Assembly (NCBI GenBank): GCA_037442505.1
Contig: JBBIPZ010000017.1
Location: forward strand, 1-53,504
Source of the DNA: JBBIPZ01 sp037442505 [NCBI: Deltaproteobacteria bacterium]
GTDB lineage: Bacteria; CALINM01
Reading direction: 5' to 3'
DNA length: 53,504 nucleotides
A model generated the notes under the pieces. The model ran no database searches. It was not told the origin of the DNA and saw only the letters and a program-made list of their open reading frames with translations. Shown here in pieces: positions 29,051 to 38,069 of the stretch. Each line of letters opens with the position of its first letter. Within the stretch, counting starts at the first letter, position 1. A program made the translations under genes and the position numbers.

Positions 29051-29952
29051 TGAAGATAAAACCAAGGGTTATTCTCCTCGTTTTATATCTACTTTCTTAT
29101 AAACTATTATATGCAGCTGAAATATATTCTTTAGAACCTTACGAAGTTTTTCCAGAAAGTGTCGTCACTATTAAGGGCTCTAATTTCTCAAAGGATACCA
29201 TTGTTGTTCTTGGGGATAAAGTCTTTAAGCCATTCAGTATCACAGATAAAGAAATCAAATTTAACGTCCCTGCCGACACCACTCCTGCCACGTATCGACT
29301 TATAGTTAAAGATAAAGATGGCTCTACCATGCCAATCAGCTTGTTAATCTTAAGAAGAGAAGTCGTATTTACAGGATATACACCGGATGTCCTTGATATT
29401 TGTGGTGGAACTAAAGAAATAACAATTACGGGGAAAAACCTTAAAGAAATTAAAAAAGTAACACTAAATGGTAGAGATACTACATTTTTTAATCAAAATT
29501 CTTCTTTGTTTTTAACAATTCCCGATGAAGTAATAACTAAAGCTGGCGCATTTATTAACATCTATTTTTACGGTTCAAACGAAAAAATCGTTCAATTGGT
29601 TAATATCCCTATCAACCATAAACCAATAATAGAAGATATAAAAAACATTTCTAACGACTTCAACTCAGCAATCTACAAAATAACAGGCAAAAACTTCGTC
29701 TCCGGATTAACCCTGTTTGTCAATAACCAGATAATAACTGAATACACAGATACTAATGAACAACAAAGCCCTGTCATTTTTCATAAAAAACAAAACTTAT
29801 CATCTCCATTGTTAGACAGAATGCGTTTTAATTCCTGTAACGAAATTATGTATATAAGGTATCCAGCAACACCTGAACCAAAGCGATTAGATATATATAT
29901 CGAAAATCCCTCTGGAGAAAAAAGCAACACTGTTACCATTTTTTATCCATAA
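29050..29952 (+). CDS. Secreted IPT/TIG-domain protein
   Basis: A 300-residue exported protein with a signal peptide (about residues 1-22) and immunoglobulin-like IPT/TIG repeats: the first from about 24 (SLEPYEVFPESVVTIKGSNF), a second from about 110 (CGGTKEITITGKNLKEIKKV), and a weaker third from about 195 (YKITGKNFVSGLTLFV). Such domains bind partners or build envelope or surface structures. Coupled to the unknown secreted gene upstream. No enzyme motif seen. Confidence 0.78.
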   Translation: MKIKPRVILLVLYLLSYKLLYAAEIYSLEPYEVFPESVVTIKGSNFSKDTIVVLGDKVFKPFSITDKEIKFNVPADTTPATYRLIVKDKDGSTMPISLLILRREVVFTGYTPDVLDICGGTKEITITGKNLKEIKKVTLNGRDTTFFNQNSSLFLTIPDEVITKAGAFINIYFYGSNEKIVQLVNIPINHKPIIEDIKNISNDFNSAIYKITGKNFVSGLTLFVNNQIITEYTDTNEQQSPVIFHKKQNLSSPLLDRMRFNSCNEIMYIRYPATPEPKRLDIYIENPSGEKSNTVTIFYP

Positions 29953-30214
29953 TGTTTGGTTATCTTTGTGATGTTCTTAATGATATTCATTCTGAAACTC
30001 CCACTCACTCTGAGCGACAGCAGATAACTCAGTTTAGATTACTTGACAAGTTAGACGTAAAAGGCGGGACATAAGAAGAGAGCTACAAGCGGTAAGACGT
30101 TTAGCTCGAGTACGTGTCCGACGTCATTTTGATCCCCTTTTTTGTCATTCTGTGCATAGCGCAGAATCTGATATCAAAACCATTCTAAAACTTTACAAAG
30201 GGCTCGTTTAATCA
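29953..30214. other. Gene-free stretch with degenerate interspersed repeats
   Basis: The 308-base gap before lon has no credible gene; its last part is the lon promoter. It holds a hairpin TCATTCTGTGC-ATA-GCGCAGAATC (about 30145-30168) and a decayed similar string CACTCTGAGCGACAGCAG (about 30005-30022). Between them is GC-richer sequence unlike its surroundings, with a start-less, Arg-rich open frame at 30047-30211. Confidence 0.45.
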
Positions 30215-30243
30215 TTGAAAAAAACCTTCATAGTTGTTATCTT
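30215..30243 (+). promoter_or_regulatory. Probable promoter of lon
   Basis: TTGAAA (30215-30220), 17 bases, TATCTT (30238-30243). A short leader of roughly ten bases would carry AAAGGG before the ATG at 30261. A heat-shock type promoter was looked for and not seen clearly. Confidence 0.5.
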
Positions 30244-30260
30244 ATTACTAAAGGGAAATT

Positions 30261-32600
30261 ATGCTTTTTCGTTTTGAACTTTATTCAGATAATATCATTA
30301 TGCCACAGGAAACTCCTCTTGTCGTTACGAGGGAAGAGATATCTTTTCCCAACGCTTTACAATCGTTTTTTTTCATTAACAAAACACATGTTGAGGCGAT
30401 AAAAAAGGCTTTTAGTTTACACAAAATCGTTATACTGATACCACCAAAAGATACCTATAGAGAAAACTCTTTTTCTGAGTCAGACCTGAATTCTGTTGGG
30501 ACTGCGGTAAAGATTTTGCAGCTGGTTAACCTTCCTGAAGGGGGCATTAAGGTCCTGATAGAAGGAGTTTCTCGTGTGCAAATAACCAAAATTCTCGAAA
30601 TTCAGCCTTTTCCGGTTGTAACAGTCGAAGAAATCAAAAACTACTTCGAGGACAATATAGTTAACGACACCTTAATACAAAGTGTAATTTCCTTGCTCAA
30701 GATATGCGGCTCACTTGGCAAAACTTTCACGCTTGACAATTTTCCTTTTGTTGAAAAAATCAGCGATCCTTCTAAATTGGCTGACTTTGTAGCTTTAAAT
30801 ATGGGACTTAATAACGACCAGTTAATCGAAATTCTTAACACCATAGAGCCTTCTGAAAGACTGAAAAAGGTGTTTCTATTTTTGAGCACAGAGGTTGAAT
30901 TTTTACAGATTAAGGGCAAATTACAATCCGAAGTTAACAAAGAAATGGGAAAAACCCAGAGAGATTATATCTTAAGACAACAACTCAAAGTTATTCAGCG
31001 TGAATTAGGGGAAGATGAGGCTTTAGCAAAGGAAATAAATGAGTTAAAAACCGCTATAAACAAGGCAAAGATGCCTGATAAGGTTGAGGAAATCGCCTTA
31101 AAAGAGCTGTCAAGATTAGAAAGAATGAATCCCGCATCTGCAGAGTTTACTGTTACAAGAACATATTTAGACTATCTAATAGCAATGCCGTGGGAAGTTT
31201 TGACAGAAGATAATTTAGATATCAATAATGCAAAAAAAATTCTTGATGAGGATCACTACAATTTAGAAAAGGTAAAAGAACGCATACTTGAATATTTAGC
31301 AGTGAGGAAACTAAAAGGTGATTTAAAAGGGCCTATCCTTTGCTTTGTTGGGCCACCCGGAGTTGGAAAAACATCCTTAGGTAAATCCATCGCACGCGCA
31401 ATGGGAAGGAAGTTTATACGTATTTCCCTGGGTGGTGTAAAAGACGAGGCTGAGATTCGTGGTCACAGAAGAACTTATGTTGGTGCCATGCCGGGCAGGA
31501 TTATTCAGGAGATTAAAAGGGCAGGCACGAAAAACCCTGTTTTTATACTTGATGAAGTGGATAAAATTGGACACGACTTTAGAGGCGATCCTTCTTCTGC
31601 ACTTTTAGAAGTGTTGGATCCGGAACAAAACAGCAACTTTGTGGATCATTATCTTGATGTCCCTTTTGATTTGAGCAAGGTATTGTTTATCACTACTGCC
31701 AATCTTTTAGACCCTATACCAGCCCCTTTAAGAGACAGAATGGAAGTAATTTCGCTCCCAGGTTATACAGAAGAAGAAAAACTAAAGATTGCAGAAACAC
31801 ATTTAATACCTAAAATTAAAGCGGAAAATGGGTTAGATAAATACGACATTAAATTTACAAAGGCTGCTATTTCACAGATTATCAGAAACTATACAAGAGA
31901 GGCTGGACTAAGAAATTTATCAAGAGCTTTTTCTCAAGTCTGCCGGAAGATAGCGAAGGAAATTACACAATATAATAAAAATAGTTTTACAATCACTGAA
32001 AAGTCACTTGCAAAATATTTAGGTGCACCTAAATATTTTTATGAAAAGGGCTTTTACAACACTATTCCCGGCGTTGCCACAGGGCTTGCATGGACAGAAA
32101 CGGGCGGAGATATAATCTTTGTAGAAAGCACAAAGATGAAAGGCAGAAAAGGACTAATTCTAACTGGATATTTAGGCGATGTTATGAAAGAATCTGCTCA
32201 TGCTGCTATGAGTTATATTAGAAGCAACGCGGAAAAATTTGGGTTAACTTCAGAAGAGATATCAAAATATGATGTACATATCCACGTTCCACAGGGAGCT
32301 ATACCAAAAGATGGACCTTCTGCTGGAATAACTATGGTTATCTCATTAATCTCCCTCTTCAAAAATCAGCCTGTAAGGTCAGATATTGCAATGACAGGTG
32401 AGATTACTCTGACAGGCAGAGTATTGCCAATCGGGGGGCTTAAGGAAAAGGCACTGGCAGCAAGACGTTCTGGAATTAGAAAGGTTATAATTCCTAAAAA
32501 GAACGAGGCAGACCTTTTAGACTTGCCTAAATACGTGAAAAAAGATATCACCTTTATCCCCATAGAAAAGGTTGAAGAGGCGTTAGAGCATGTCTTTTAG
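30261..32600 (+). CDS. lon: ATP-dependent protease Lon
   Basis: Cytoplasmic AAA+ protease for misfolded and regulatory proteins. LonN substrate domain (1-190), coiled region, AAA+ module with Walker A GPPGVGKTS near residue 365 and Walker B FILDEVDKI, and C-terminal protease with catalytic serine in PKDGPSAGITM near 690 and lysine in the ARRSGIRKVIIPKKN segment about 40 residues later. 779 residues, normal for LonA. Stands alone in transcription, with its own promoter. Confidence 0.97.
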   Translation: MLFRFELYSDNIIMPQETPLVVTREEISFPNALQSFFFINKTHVEAIKKAFSLHKIVILIPPKDTYRENSFSESDLNSVGTAVKILQLVNLPEGGIKVLIEGVSRVQITKILEIQPFPVVTVEEIKNYFEDNIVNDTLIQSVISLLKICGSLGKTFTLDNFPFVEKISDPSKLADFVALNMGLNNDQLIEILNTIEPSERLKKVFLFLSTEVEFLQIKGKLQSEVNKEMGKTQRDYILRQQLKVIQRELGEDEALAKEINELKTAINKAKMPDKVEEIALKELSRLERMNPASAEFTVTRTYLDYLIAMPWEVLTEDNLDINNAKKILDEDHYNLEKVKERILEYLAVRKLKGDLKGPILCFVGPPGVGKTSLGKSIARAMGRKFIRISLGGVKDEAEIRGHRRTYVGAMPGRIIQEIKRAGTKNPVFILDEVDKIGHDFRGDPSSALLEVLDPEQNSNFVDHYLDVPFDLSKVLFITTANLLDPIPAPLRDRMEVISLPGYTEEEKLKIAETHLIPKIKAENGLDKYDIKFTKAAISQIIRNYTREAGLRNLSRAFSQVCRKIAKEITQYNKNSFTITEKSLAKYLGAPKYFYEKGFYNTIPGVATGLAWTETGGDIIFVESTKMKGRKGLILTGYLGDVMKESAHAAMSYIRSNAEKFGLTSEEISKYDVHIHVPQGAIPKDGPSAGITMVISLISLFKNQPVRSDIAMTGEITLTGRVLPIGGLKEKALAARRSGIRKVIIPKKNEADLLDLPKYVKKDITFIPIEKVEEALEHVF

Positions 32601-32612
32601 CTGTTGAATTAT

Positions 32613-32640
32613 TTGATTTTTGTTTAAATTGGCGTATAAT
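32613..32640 (+). promoter_or_regulatory. Sigma70-type promoter giving a likely leaderless transcript
   Basis: TTGATT (32613-32618), 16 bases, perfect TATAAT (32635-32640), then exactly six bases to the ATG at 32647. No ribosome-binding site can fit, so the mRNA probably begins at or near the start codon. Confidence 0.65.
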
Positions 32641-32646
32641 TCAGTT

Positions 32647-34281
32647 ATGCAACGCTTATTTATTATATTCTGTCTTTTTTTCGCTTTTAATGTCAATGCT
32701 ACCGCAAAAACATTGATTTTAACTGGAGAACTCTCGAGTTCGATTAATATCAAACAGAGGGCTGATTTTGAGTTAGACAAAAAGGTGAACATCTTTAAGT
32801 ATCGTTTTGCCCTGCCATCTAATTACGATACAAAGACCTCTTCTCAAAAGGTGAAAAGGATTAACGTTTCTTTTTCACCAGAACCCACAAAAGTAACTGA
32901 GATGAAAGACAGTTTCGGGAACACATTCAAAGAAGTATATTACGAAAACATTAATAAAAACATCTCTGTAATTATTGATTTCGATATAGATGTTACATCA
33001 ACACTCCATCCCATCGAAAGCACAGCTTCATTTCCTTTAAAAGACATACCAGAAAATACAAAGCTATATTTACAACCTACTAAATTGGTTCAAGCTAAAG
33101 ACAAAGAAATTGCATCTCTTGCAAAGAAGCTAACTTCAAACACAACTTCACTTTACGAGGCGGTTAATAACATCATAAATTTTGTGACTGATAACATAAA
33201 ATATACCTATAATCCTCCACAATATAGTGCTACCTATACGTTAGCTACAAAGACAGGCAACTGCCAGAACTTTGCTCACCTCTCGATTGCATTATTAAGG
33301 GCAGCTGGAATACCTGCAAGAATCGTTGGGGGCATATCACTTAAAGAACCTTGGAAAGTCCCTGCCGGTAAAGGTGCAACACTTGTTCAAAGCATGGGAC
33401 AGGGCGGGCATGCCTGGATAGAAGTTTTTTTCCCGGACTTAGGCTGGCTACTTTACGACCCTCAACAATCAAAACAGTTTACCTCTACGCGTCACATCAA
33501 ACAAACTCATGGCTTGGACTCTAATGATATCAATGATTCATGGCAGGCTGCTCCTTATCTACCAAAGTATGAAGAAAGCATTGATGTTCACTTTATCAAT
33601 GACCATATAACTCTAAAATTAGATGGGGACGAAGATTATCCAAAGGCTTATATGCTTAGCAACTCTGTTAAAACTCAAAAAAAGGTGGATATCCTGCCAA
33701 CAATTGAAGAAAAACCATCACTGCCTGAAAAGATTGAAACGCCATATGAAAAGACAATTGTTTTTGGCAATACTAACTTTCCAAACCTTGTTGACCTTTA
33801 TAGTATATCAGAAAATAAAGCGACGAGAATTTTTGATAAAGAAACTGCTGAATACGTAACGTCTCAAGATATTTACGCTCAGGCATTTAGCATAAATAAT
33901 TCTGTTAAAATTAAGACTATTTCTCTTGCTATACACAAATTTGGCGGCGATGGTGCAGTTTATATAGACCTGCTTAAAGACGAAAATGGCAAACCTTCAT
34001 TTAAAGGTGTTCGTTCAGACTTGATCTTTTTGGACAAGGTTCCCAGAAAGCAGGGCTACTATTGGCTTGACTTTACATTTTCTAACGATAACCAAAAAAT
34101 TGAGAAAGGTAGATACTGGATAGTGTTGAGAAAATCTGGTGAAGCAATAATTAACTGGTTTTATATTCCAGGGAATCCTTATGGTGATGGTGACGACACA
34201 CGTTCAACCGCTAAAGGCTGGCAATGGGATGATATTTTGAATTATGATTTTGTTTTTAAAGTAACCACAGATAGAGAATAG
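32647..34281 (+). CDS. Exported transglutaminase-like protein with C-terminal beta domain
   Basis: Signal peptide at about residues 1-20. A transglutaminase-core cysteine-protease fold lies in the middle with the triad in view: Cys in TGNCQNFAHLSIALL, His in GGHAWIEVFF, Asp in LLYDPQQS. N-terminal 150 residues look like a beta-rich prodomain. The last ~170 residues form a separate beta-sandwich-like region containing a Gly/Asp-rich loop (NPYGDGDDTRS) that I cannot assign. Start taken at the ATG (32647), because an upstream TTG frame would begin inside the promoter. Substrate unknown: could be a peptidase or cross-linking enzyme of the periplasm or surface. Confidence 0.8.
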   Translation: MQRLFIIFCLFFAFNVNATAKTLILTGELSSSINIKQRADFELDKKVNIFKYRFALPSNYDTKTSSQKVKRINVSFSPEPTKVTEMKDSFGNTFKEVYYENINKNISVIIDFDIDVTSTLHPIESTASFPLKDIPENTKLYLQPTKLVQAKDKEIASLAKKLTSNTTSLYEAVNNIINFVTDNIKYTYNPPQYSATYTLATKTGNCQNFAHLSIALLRAAGIPARIVGGISLKEPWKVPAGKGATLVQSMGQGGHAWIEVFFPDLGWLLYDPQQSKQFTSTRHIKQTHGLDSNDINDSWQAAPYLPKYEESIDVHFINDHITLKLDGDEDYPKAYMLSNSVKTQKKVDILPTIEEKPSLPEKIETPYEKTIVFGNTNFPNLVDLYSISENKATRIFDKETAEYVTSQDIYAQAFSINNSVKIKTISLAIHKFGGDGAVYIDLLKDENGKPSFKGVRSDLIFLDKVPRKQGYYWLDFTFSNDNQKIEKGRYWIVLRKSGEAIINWFYIPGNPYGDGDDTRSTAKGWQWDDILNYDFVFKVTTDRE

Positions 34282-34286
34282 AGAAA

Positions 34287-34309
34287 GGGGGGCGATTACC
34301 CCCCCCCCC
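34287..34309. terminator. G6/C11 hairpin between convergent genes
   Basis: GGGGGG (34287-34292), six-base loop, then a run of eleven C (34299-34309) followed by seven A. Convergent genes end at 34281 and 34323. It can form a strong hairpin on both strands; on the minus strand GGGGGG-loop-CCCCCC is followed by TTTC, giving a weak T-run. Probably a bidirectional terminator. Confidence 0.5.
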
Positions 34310-34322
34310 AAAAAAATTAAAA

Positions 34323-35741
34323 TTATTTCTTGCTAAACCTTCCACCCGTTTTCATAGGATCGCCCTTGTAACCCAATGCCTTAAAGTCAATTCTACCCTT
34401 TTCTGAATGACAGTCATTGCACTTTAAAGCCTTTTCCTTAGGTGCTACGCCATGAAAAATTCCCATATAACGTTCTGTCTCAACAAACTCGTATTTTCTT
34501 ACTTCTTTGTTATATGCCCTTTTTGCACCTTCTTTGATTGCCTTGTCAATATTGCCTTCAAGAAACGCAATATCTGTGGCAACAGGGATTAATCTTTTAG
34601 TTTCTGGATCTACAGGTAGTTTGGCTTTGTGTAGCTTATATGCATAGATTCTTGAGTTTGGATCTTTAATTCCTCCACAAGAGCCTGCCATAGTAGTTGT
34701 CCCCTGCACTATTTCAACGGCCTTTTCTGGATCGTGAATAAATGACTTCCCATTCCACCACGTATATACAGGGATTACATTTTTCTCAAACTTAATTTCT
34801 GGTTCGTATTTATCCGCATCTTTTAAGTATTCAAGCTTGCTCCAGTCTCTCTCCATATCTGTTGCTTCTTTTTTAGCAAATTCTGGAATATGACAAACAG
34901 TACAGTACAACGTAAGCGCATGCTTGTTGATAAGCTCGTTTGAATGCGGTTTGTTGCCATGACATTCTGCGGTATCACAAGAAGGCTTGTGGTTCTTGTT
35001 TTCTGTTCCTGCAAGGTCAGCACCTCTACCTGATATCCTATGATTTTCAGATTTATGACAATCAATACAGTTTAAACCACCTGCCAAATGTACATCTGTG
35101 TCTCTATCTGCTTTAACCATTGATGCCTCAACGTCACCTCTTTTGTAATTAAACCCGCCGCCAGCGCCAGCATGACATCTTAAACACATACCCTTTTTTG
35201 GTTTTTGAACATTCTGTGCCCTTACTGTAAGAATTTCTTTTTCATCAGTTGGAACCCATTTTAACTTACCATTATCAGAAACAACCTTTCTGTTATACCC
35301 GGGGGCATGACAAATCATACAATCAATATTTTCCAGCTGTTTCTGCGACAACGTTTCTGATGGCATCAAGCCAAAACCTGCATGACATTTTGAACAACCA
35401 TTCGTCACTATCTTCCCACCTTTATTTTTTACATCAAAGATCCAGTTAACCCAAGCTCCCGTGCAAAAATCATTAATAACATTTATTTTACCCAGCTTTT
35501 TCCCAGAAGCGCCAATGACATCTGGTGTATCTGATTTCCATTGATAATGTGTGCTGTAAAATACATCCTTTGCCTCTTTTTCATGGCATTTGAGACACGT
35601 TTTGGTTCCCTCAAAACTTTTAACATAGCCTTCATGTGGGTTTTCACCTAACTGTTGATAAACGCCTTCACTTGTCCTTTGAGAATAGGCAATACTTGCA
35701 AACATAAAAATCGCTATTACAAAAATCCATAATTTTCTCAT
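34323..35741 (-). CDS. Octahaem c-type cytochrome, tetrathionate reductase family
   Basis: Periplasmic multihaem oxidoreductase related to Shewanella octahaem tetrathionate reductase (Otr), whose relatives also act on nitrite or hydroxylamine. Signal peptide 1-20. Eight haem sites: CLKCH 49, CSKCH 116, CMICH 141, CLRCH 186, CIDCH 225, CDTAECH 255 (a CX4CH form), CTVCH 280 and CNDCH 441. Non-haem family signs are CHIPEFAKK, NVIPVYTWWNGK, DPNSRIYAYK and the C-terminal HGVAPKEKALKC. 472 residues. Strong GGAGG site. It is the last of three genes with a DUF3373 barrel protein and a monohaem cytochrome. Natural substrate cannot be deduced. Confidence 0.87.
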   Translation of the reverse strand: MRKLWIFVIAIFMFASIAYSQRTSEGVYQQLGENPHEGYVKSFEGTKTCLKCHEKEAKDVFYSTHYQWKSDTPDVIGASGKKLGKINVINDFCTGAWVNWIFDVKNKGGKIVTNGCSKCHAGFGLMPSETLSQKQLENIDCMICHAPGYNRKVVSDNGKLKWVPTDEKEILTVRAQNVQKPKKGMCLRCHAGAGGGFNYKRGDVEASMVKADRDTDVHLAGGLNCIDCHKSENHRISGRGADLAGTENKNHKPSCDTAECHGNKPHSNELINKHALTLYCTVCHIPEFAKKEATDMERDWSKLEYLKDADKYEPEIKFEKNVIPVYTWWNGKSFIHDPEKAVEIVQGTTTMAGSCGGIKDPNSRIYAYKLHKAKLPVDPETKRLIPVATDIAFLEGNIDKAIKEGAKRAYNKEVRKYEFVETERYMGIFHGVAPKEKALKCNDCHSEKGRIDFKALGYKGDPMKTGGRFSKK

Positions 35742-35791
35742 AAACTACCTCCATAGCAAAAAGTGTATAGCAACCCCTCACACAAAGTTAA

Positions 35792-37654
35792 CTAAAACCT
35801 GTATGTTACTGACGCATAATAGACATTAATTTTGTCAACTACCGGCATCAGGCTATCCAATGCTGAAACATCAGATATCTTTTTGGGTGCTCCCAATGGA
35901 CTACCGCTATTTGTATAGTCATAATCATAGAACTGTGCCCCAAACGTCATGAAAAAGTTGTTTTTACCAACGATTGGCTGGATGTAATAAACTTCGTAAA
36001 CATCACCTCTAACAGCTAACTTTGAAGCAACGACATTATCTTCTGCACCAGTAAAGTTGAACCAGTTTTTAGAACCATGGTTGTATTCCAGCCCTAAATA
36101 CCCTTTTGTTAAATTAATTGGTGCCTTAACTCCAGCCCAGATTGAATAACCTGTTTTTGATTCTTGTCCACCGTTGTCATTAAGCAACGCATCCTGTCCC
36201 ATAAATTGCATCATTGGATTTTTAGAAGTACCATCGGGATCTGTTTTGCTTATTGCAGCAGAGACAAAGTAGTTAATATCTTTAACTTTTGATTGGAAAA
36301 GTATGTTAGCCATATCCATAGAGCCAATATTTGCTGTCGCCTGCATCCTTGATACATATCCACCCCAGTTAGGGTTTAAATAGTATTCATCAAACGTCCC
36401 GTTTCCATCTATATCAAGCGCATTGATCGTAAATGGCATAATCACAGTTCCAGTAAAACCATCAGTAATATCAAACGCGTGTGCATAGTTAATCATTGCC
36501 TTTGTTTTTTTATCATCATACAGTTTTGCAATAAATCCCAACATATGAACATCTTTTACATCATTTTGAGATGATAGGGAGTAAGAATTGCCAACACCTG
36601 ATTCAAAACCAACACCATAACAAAGTTTAAAAGATGCACCTGTTATCTTTGTTAACTCTTCAAGCTCAAAACCCCATGACGCACCGTCAAACTGCCAGTT
36701 GATTATATGTGCAAGCGGAGAGCCACCTACTTCGGAATGTTCTTTCAACTCCAATGGTGCACCTGCTGTTGCTGGCCTTCTACCAAAAGAAATATGCCAG
36801 TCAACCTTATCCCACCTGTTTTTATACACAAAATATGCCCTTTCGACCTTTAACAAATCATCTGTTGGCACTGAGACATCATTTCCGTCCATATTCATAG
36901 TGTTCATGTTGCCGTTATAAAATTTAACCCCTGATGCATCAGCCCATGTCTTATACATTGTCAATCTTCCAGAAAACGAAAGATTATCATTGATTTTTGA
37001 GTCTAAATTTACCCTCAGTCTGTTTGTAAACATTACATCGTTATTAGAGTTGTATTTTTGAGGGGCTATACTTTTAAACATGCCCTGATATTTTGCCAGA
37101 TCGGCTGATCCAAATATTCCAGAAAAATGTGGGTTGCCTAAACTGTTATTTCCGAGTATAGGTAAATCTGCATTAGCGTCATAAGTATTGTTTGCATTCA
37201 TATCCAGAAAAGCAGTACTATTAACGAATCCTAAAGAAACCATTGCTGGAAACATTGGCTGTAACGTTGCTCCATACTTCTGTAAAAAGGCAGGATTAAA
37301 TGTGTAGCTACTGCTTCCAGCTGGTAAAGGAGTACCACCGATTTTTGTCCCATCAACAGCAAGCCTATCGAATGCCCATAGCTGCATCATTGCACTGCCC
37401 CATTCTGGCAGCCCTCTTACATCCTTGTAATGTGCTGCAATAGCCTGTGTTCTGAAATCTATCCTCAAGCTTACCTTGTCTGTTGCCGTGTGTCTCTCTG
37501 TTACGGCAACCCTTTCTTCAAGGTCATTGATATCTGCCTTTAACTGCTTGATTTGTTTCAACAAATCTTCTACTTTAGGCTGTTCCTGAGCAAATCCTTT
37601 GCCTGTTAATAAAATAAAACTAAACATAAAAACCAGTAACAAAATTTTCTTCAT
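35792..37654 (-). CDS. DUF3373-family outer-membrane beta-barrel protein
   Basis: Porin-like protein of 620 residues: signal peptide (1-22, ending KGFA), a short coiled coil (about 26-52, KVEDLLKQIKQLKADINDLE) typical of periplasmic trimer stalks, then alternating amphipathic strands with a terminal aromatic residue (VYYASVTYRF), the outer-membrane signature. DUF3373-like traits include NRLRVNLDSKINDNLSF and GRRPATAGAPLEL. GGGGGG ribosome-binding site. It is sandwiched between two cytochrome genes, which suggests a role in solute entry or electron transfer across the outer membrane. No haem motif inside it. Confidence 0.8.
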   Translation of the reverse strand: MKKILLLVFMFSFILLTGKGFAQEQPKVEDLLKQIKQLKADINDLEERVAVTERHTATDKVSLRIDFRTQAIAAHYKDVRGLPEWGSAMMQLWAFDRLAVDGTKIGGTPLPAGSSSYTFNPAFLQKYGATLQPMFPAMVSLGFVNSTAFLDMNANNTYDANADLPILGNNSLGNPHFSGIFGSADLAKYQGMFKSIAPQKYNSNNDVMFTNRLRVNLDSKINDNLSFSGRLTMYKTWADASGVKFYNGNMNTMNMDGNDVSVPTDDLLKVERAYFVYKNRWDKVDWHISFGRRPATAGAPLELKEHSEVGGSPLAHIINWQFDGASWGFELEELTKITGASFKLCYGVGFESGVGNSYSLSSQNDVKDVHMLGFIAKLYDDKKTKAMINYAHAFDITDGFTGTVIMPFTINALDIDGNGTFDEYYLNPNWGGYVSRMQATANIGSMDMANILFQSKVKDINYFVSAAISKTDPDGTSKNPMMQFMGQDALLNDNGGQESKTGYSIWAGVKAPINLTKGYLGLEYNHGSKNWFNFTGAEDNVVASKLAVRGDVYEVYYIQPIVGKNNFFMTFGAQFYDYDYTNSGSPLGAPKKISDVSALDSLMPVVDKINVYYASVTYRF

Positions 37655-37702
37655 ATTTGCCCCCCTTACAGTTTTTTGGATAGAAATTAAATCTAAGCAA
37701 AT

Positions 37703-38035
37703 TTAGTCACATGTTTGTGGCTGTTCTGAATCTAAGGCACCTTCCTGAACAAAGCGATAAATATGTTCAAAATCAGTTTCGCTAATTTTTTTAAACATCT
37801 CGTTGTCAGAATGTTTTTCCTTCAATTTTGCCATGTCATTGTCAAACAGCCTTTTCCATTGTGCCATTGTTTTGTGCATTGGTGTCACCTTCTTTGCCTT
37901 GCTGCCATCGTGACAACTTCTGCAAAGCTCTCTGTATAACTCCTTCCCTTTTTTCACGTCACCTTTGTTCATATCAAAGGCGTAAACGTAACTAATACAT
38001 ACAAGAACTACTAAAAAAGTTACTACTTTTCTCAT
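37703..38035 (-). CDS. Small monohaem cytochrome c
   Basis: 110 residues with a signal peptide (about 1-19) and a single haem motif CRSCH at 38-42; methionines at 53 and 58 are possible distal ligands. The C-terminal half is helical, as in class I cytochrome c. First gene of the three-gene cytochrome and barrel operon, with AAGGAGG ribosome-binding site and 48 bases before the next gene. It could carry electrons to or from the octahaem protein. Confidence 0.88.
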   Translation of the reverse strand: MRKVVTFLVVLVCISYVYAFDMNKGDVKKGKELYRELCRSCHDGSKAKKVTPMHKTMAQWKRLFDNDMAKLKEKHSDNEMFKKISETDFEHIYRFVQEGALDSEQPQTCD

Positions 38036-38069
38036 ATACGAACCTCCTTAAATTAATTTTTTTTTATTT

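Noticed and set aside
30047-30211. Arg-rich open frame as a real gene
   Set aside because: No start codon or ribosome-binding site, only 54 codons, and its second half is the interspersed hairpin. Kept only as a sign of anomalous sequence.
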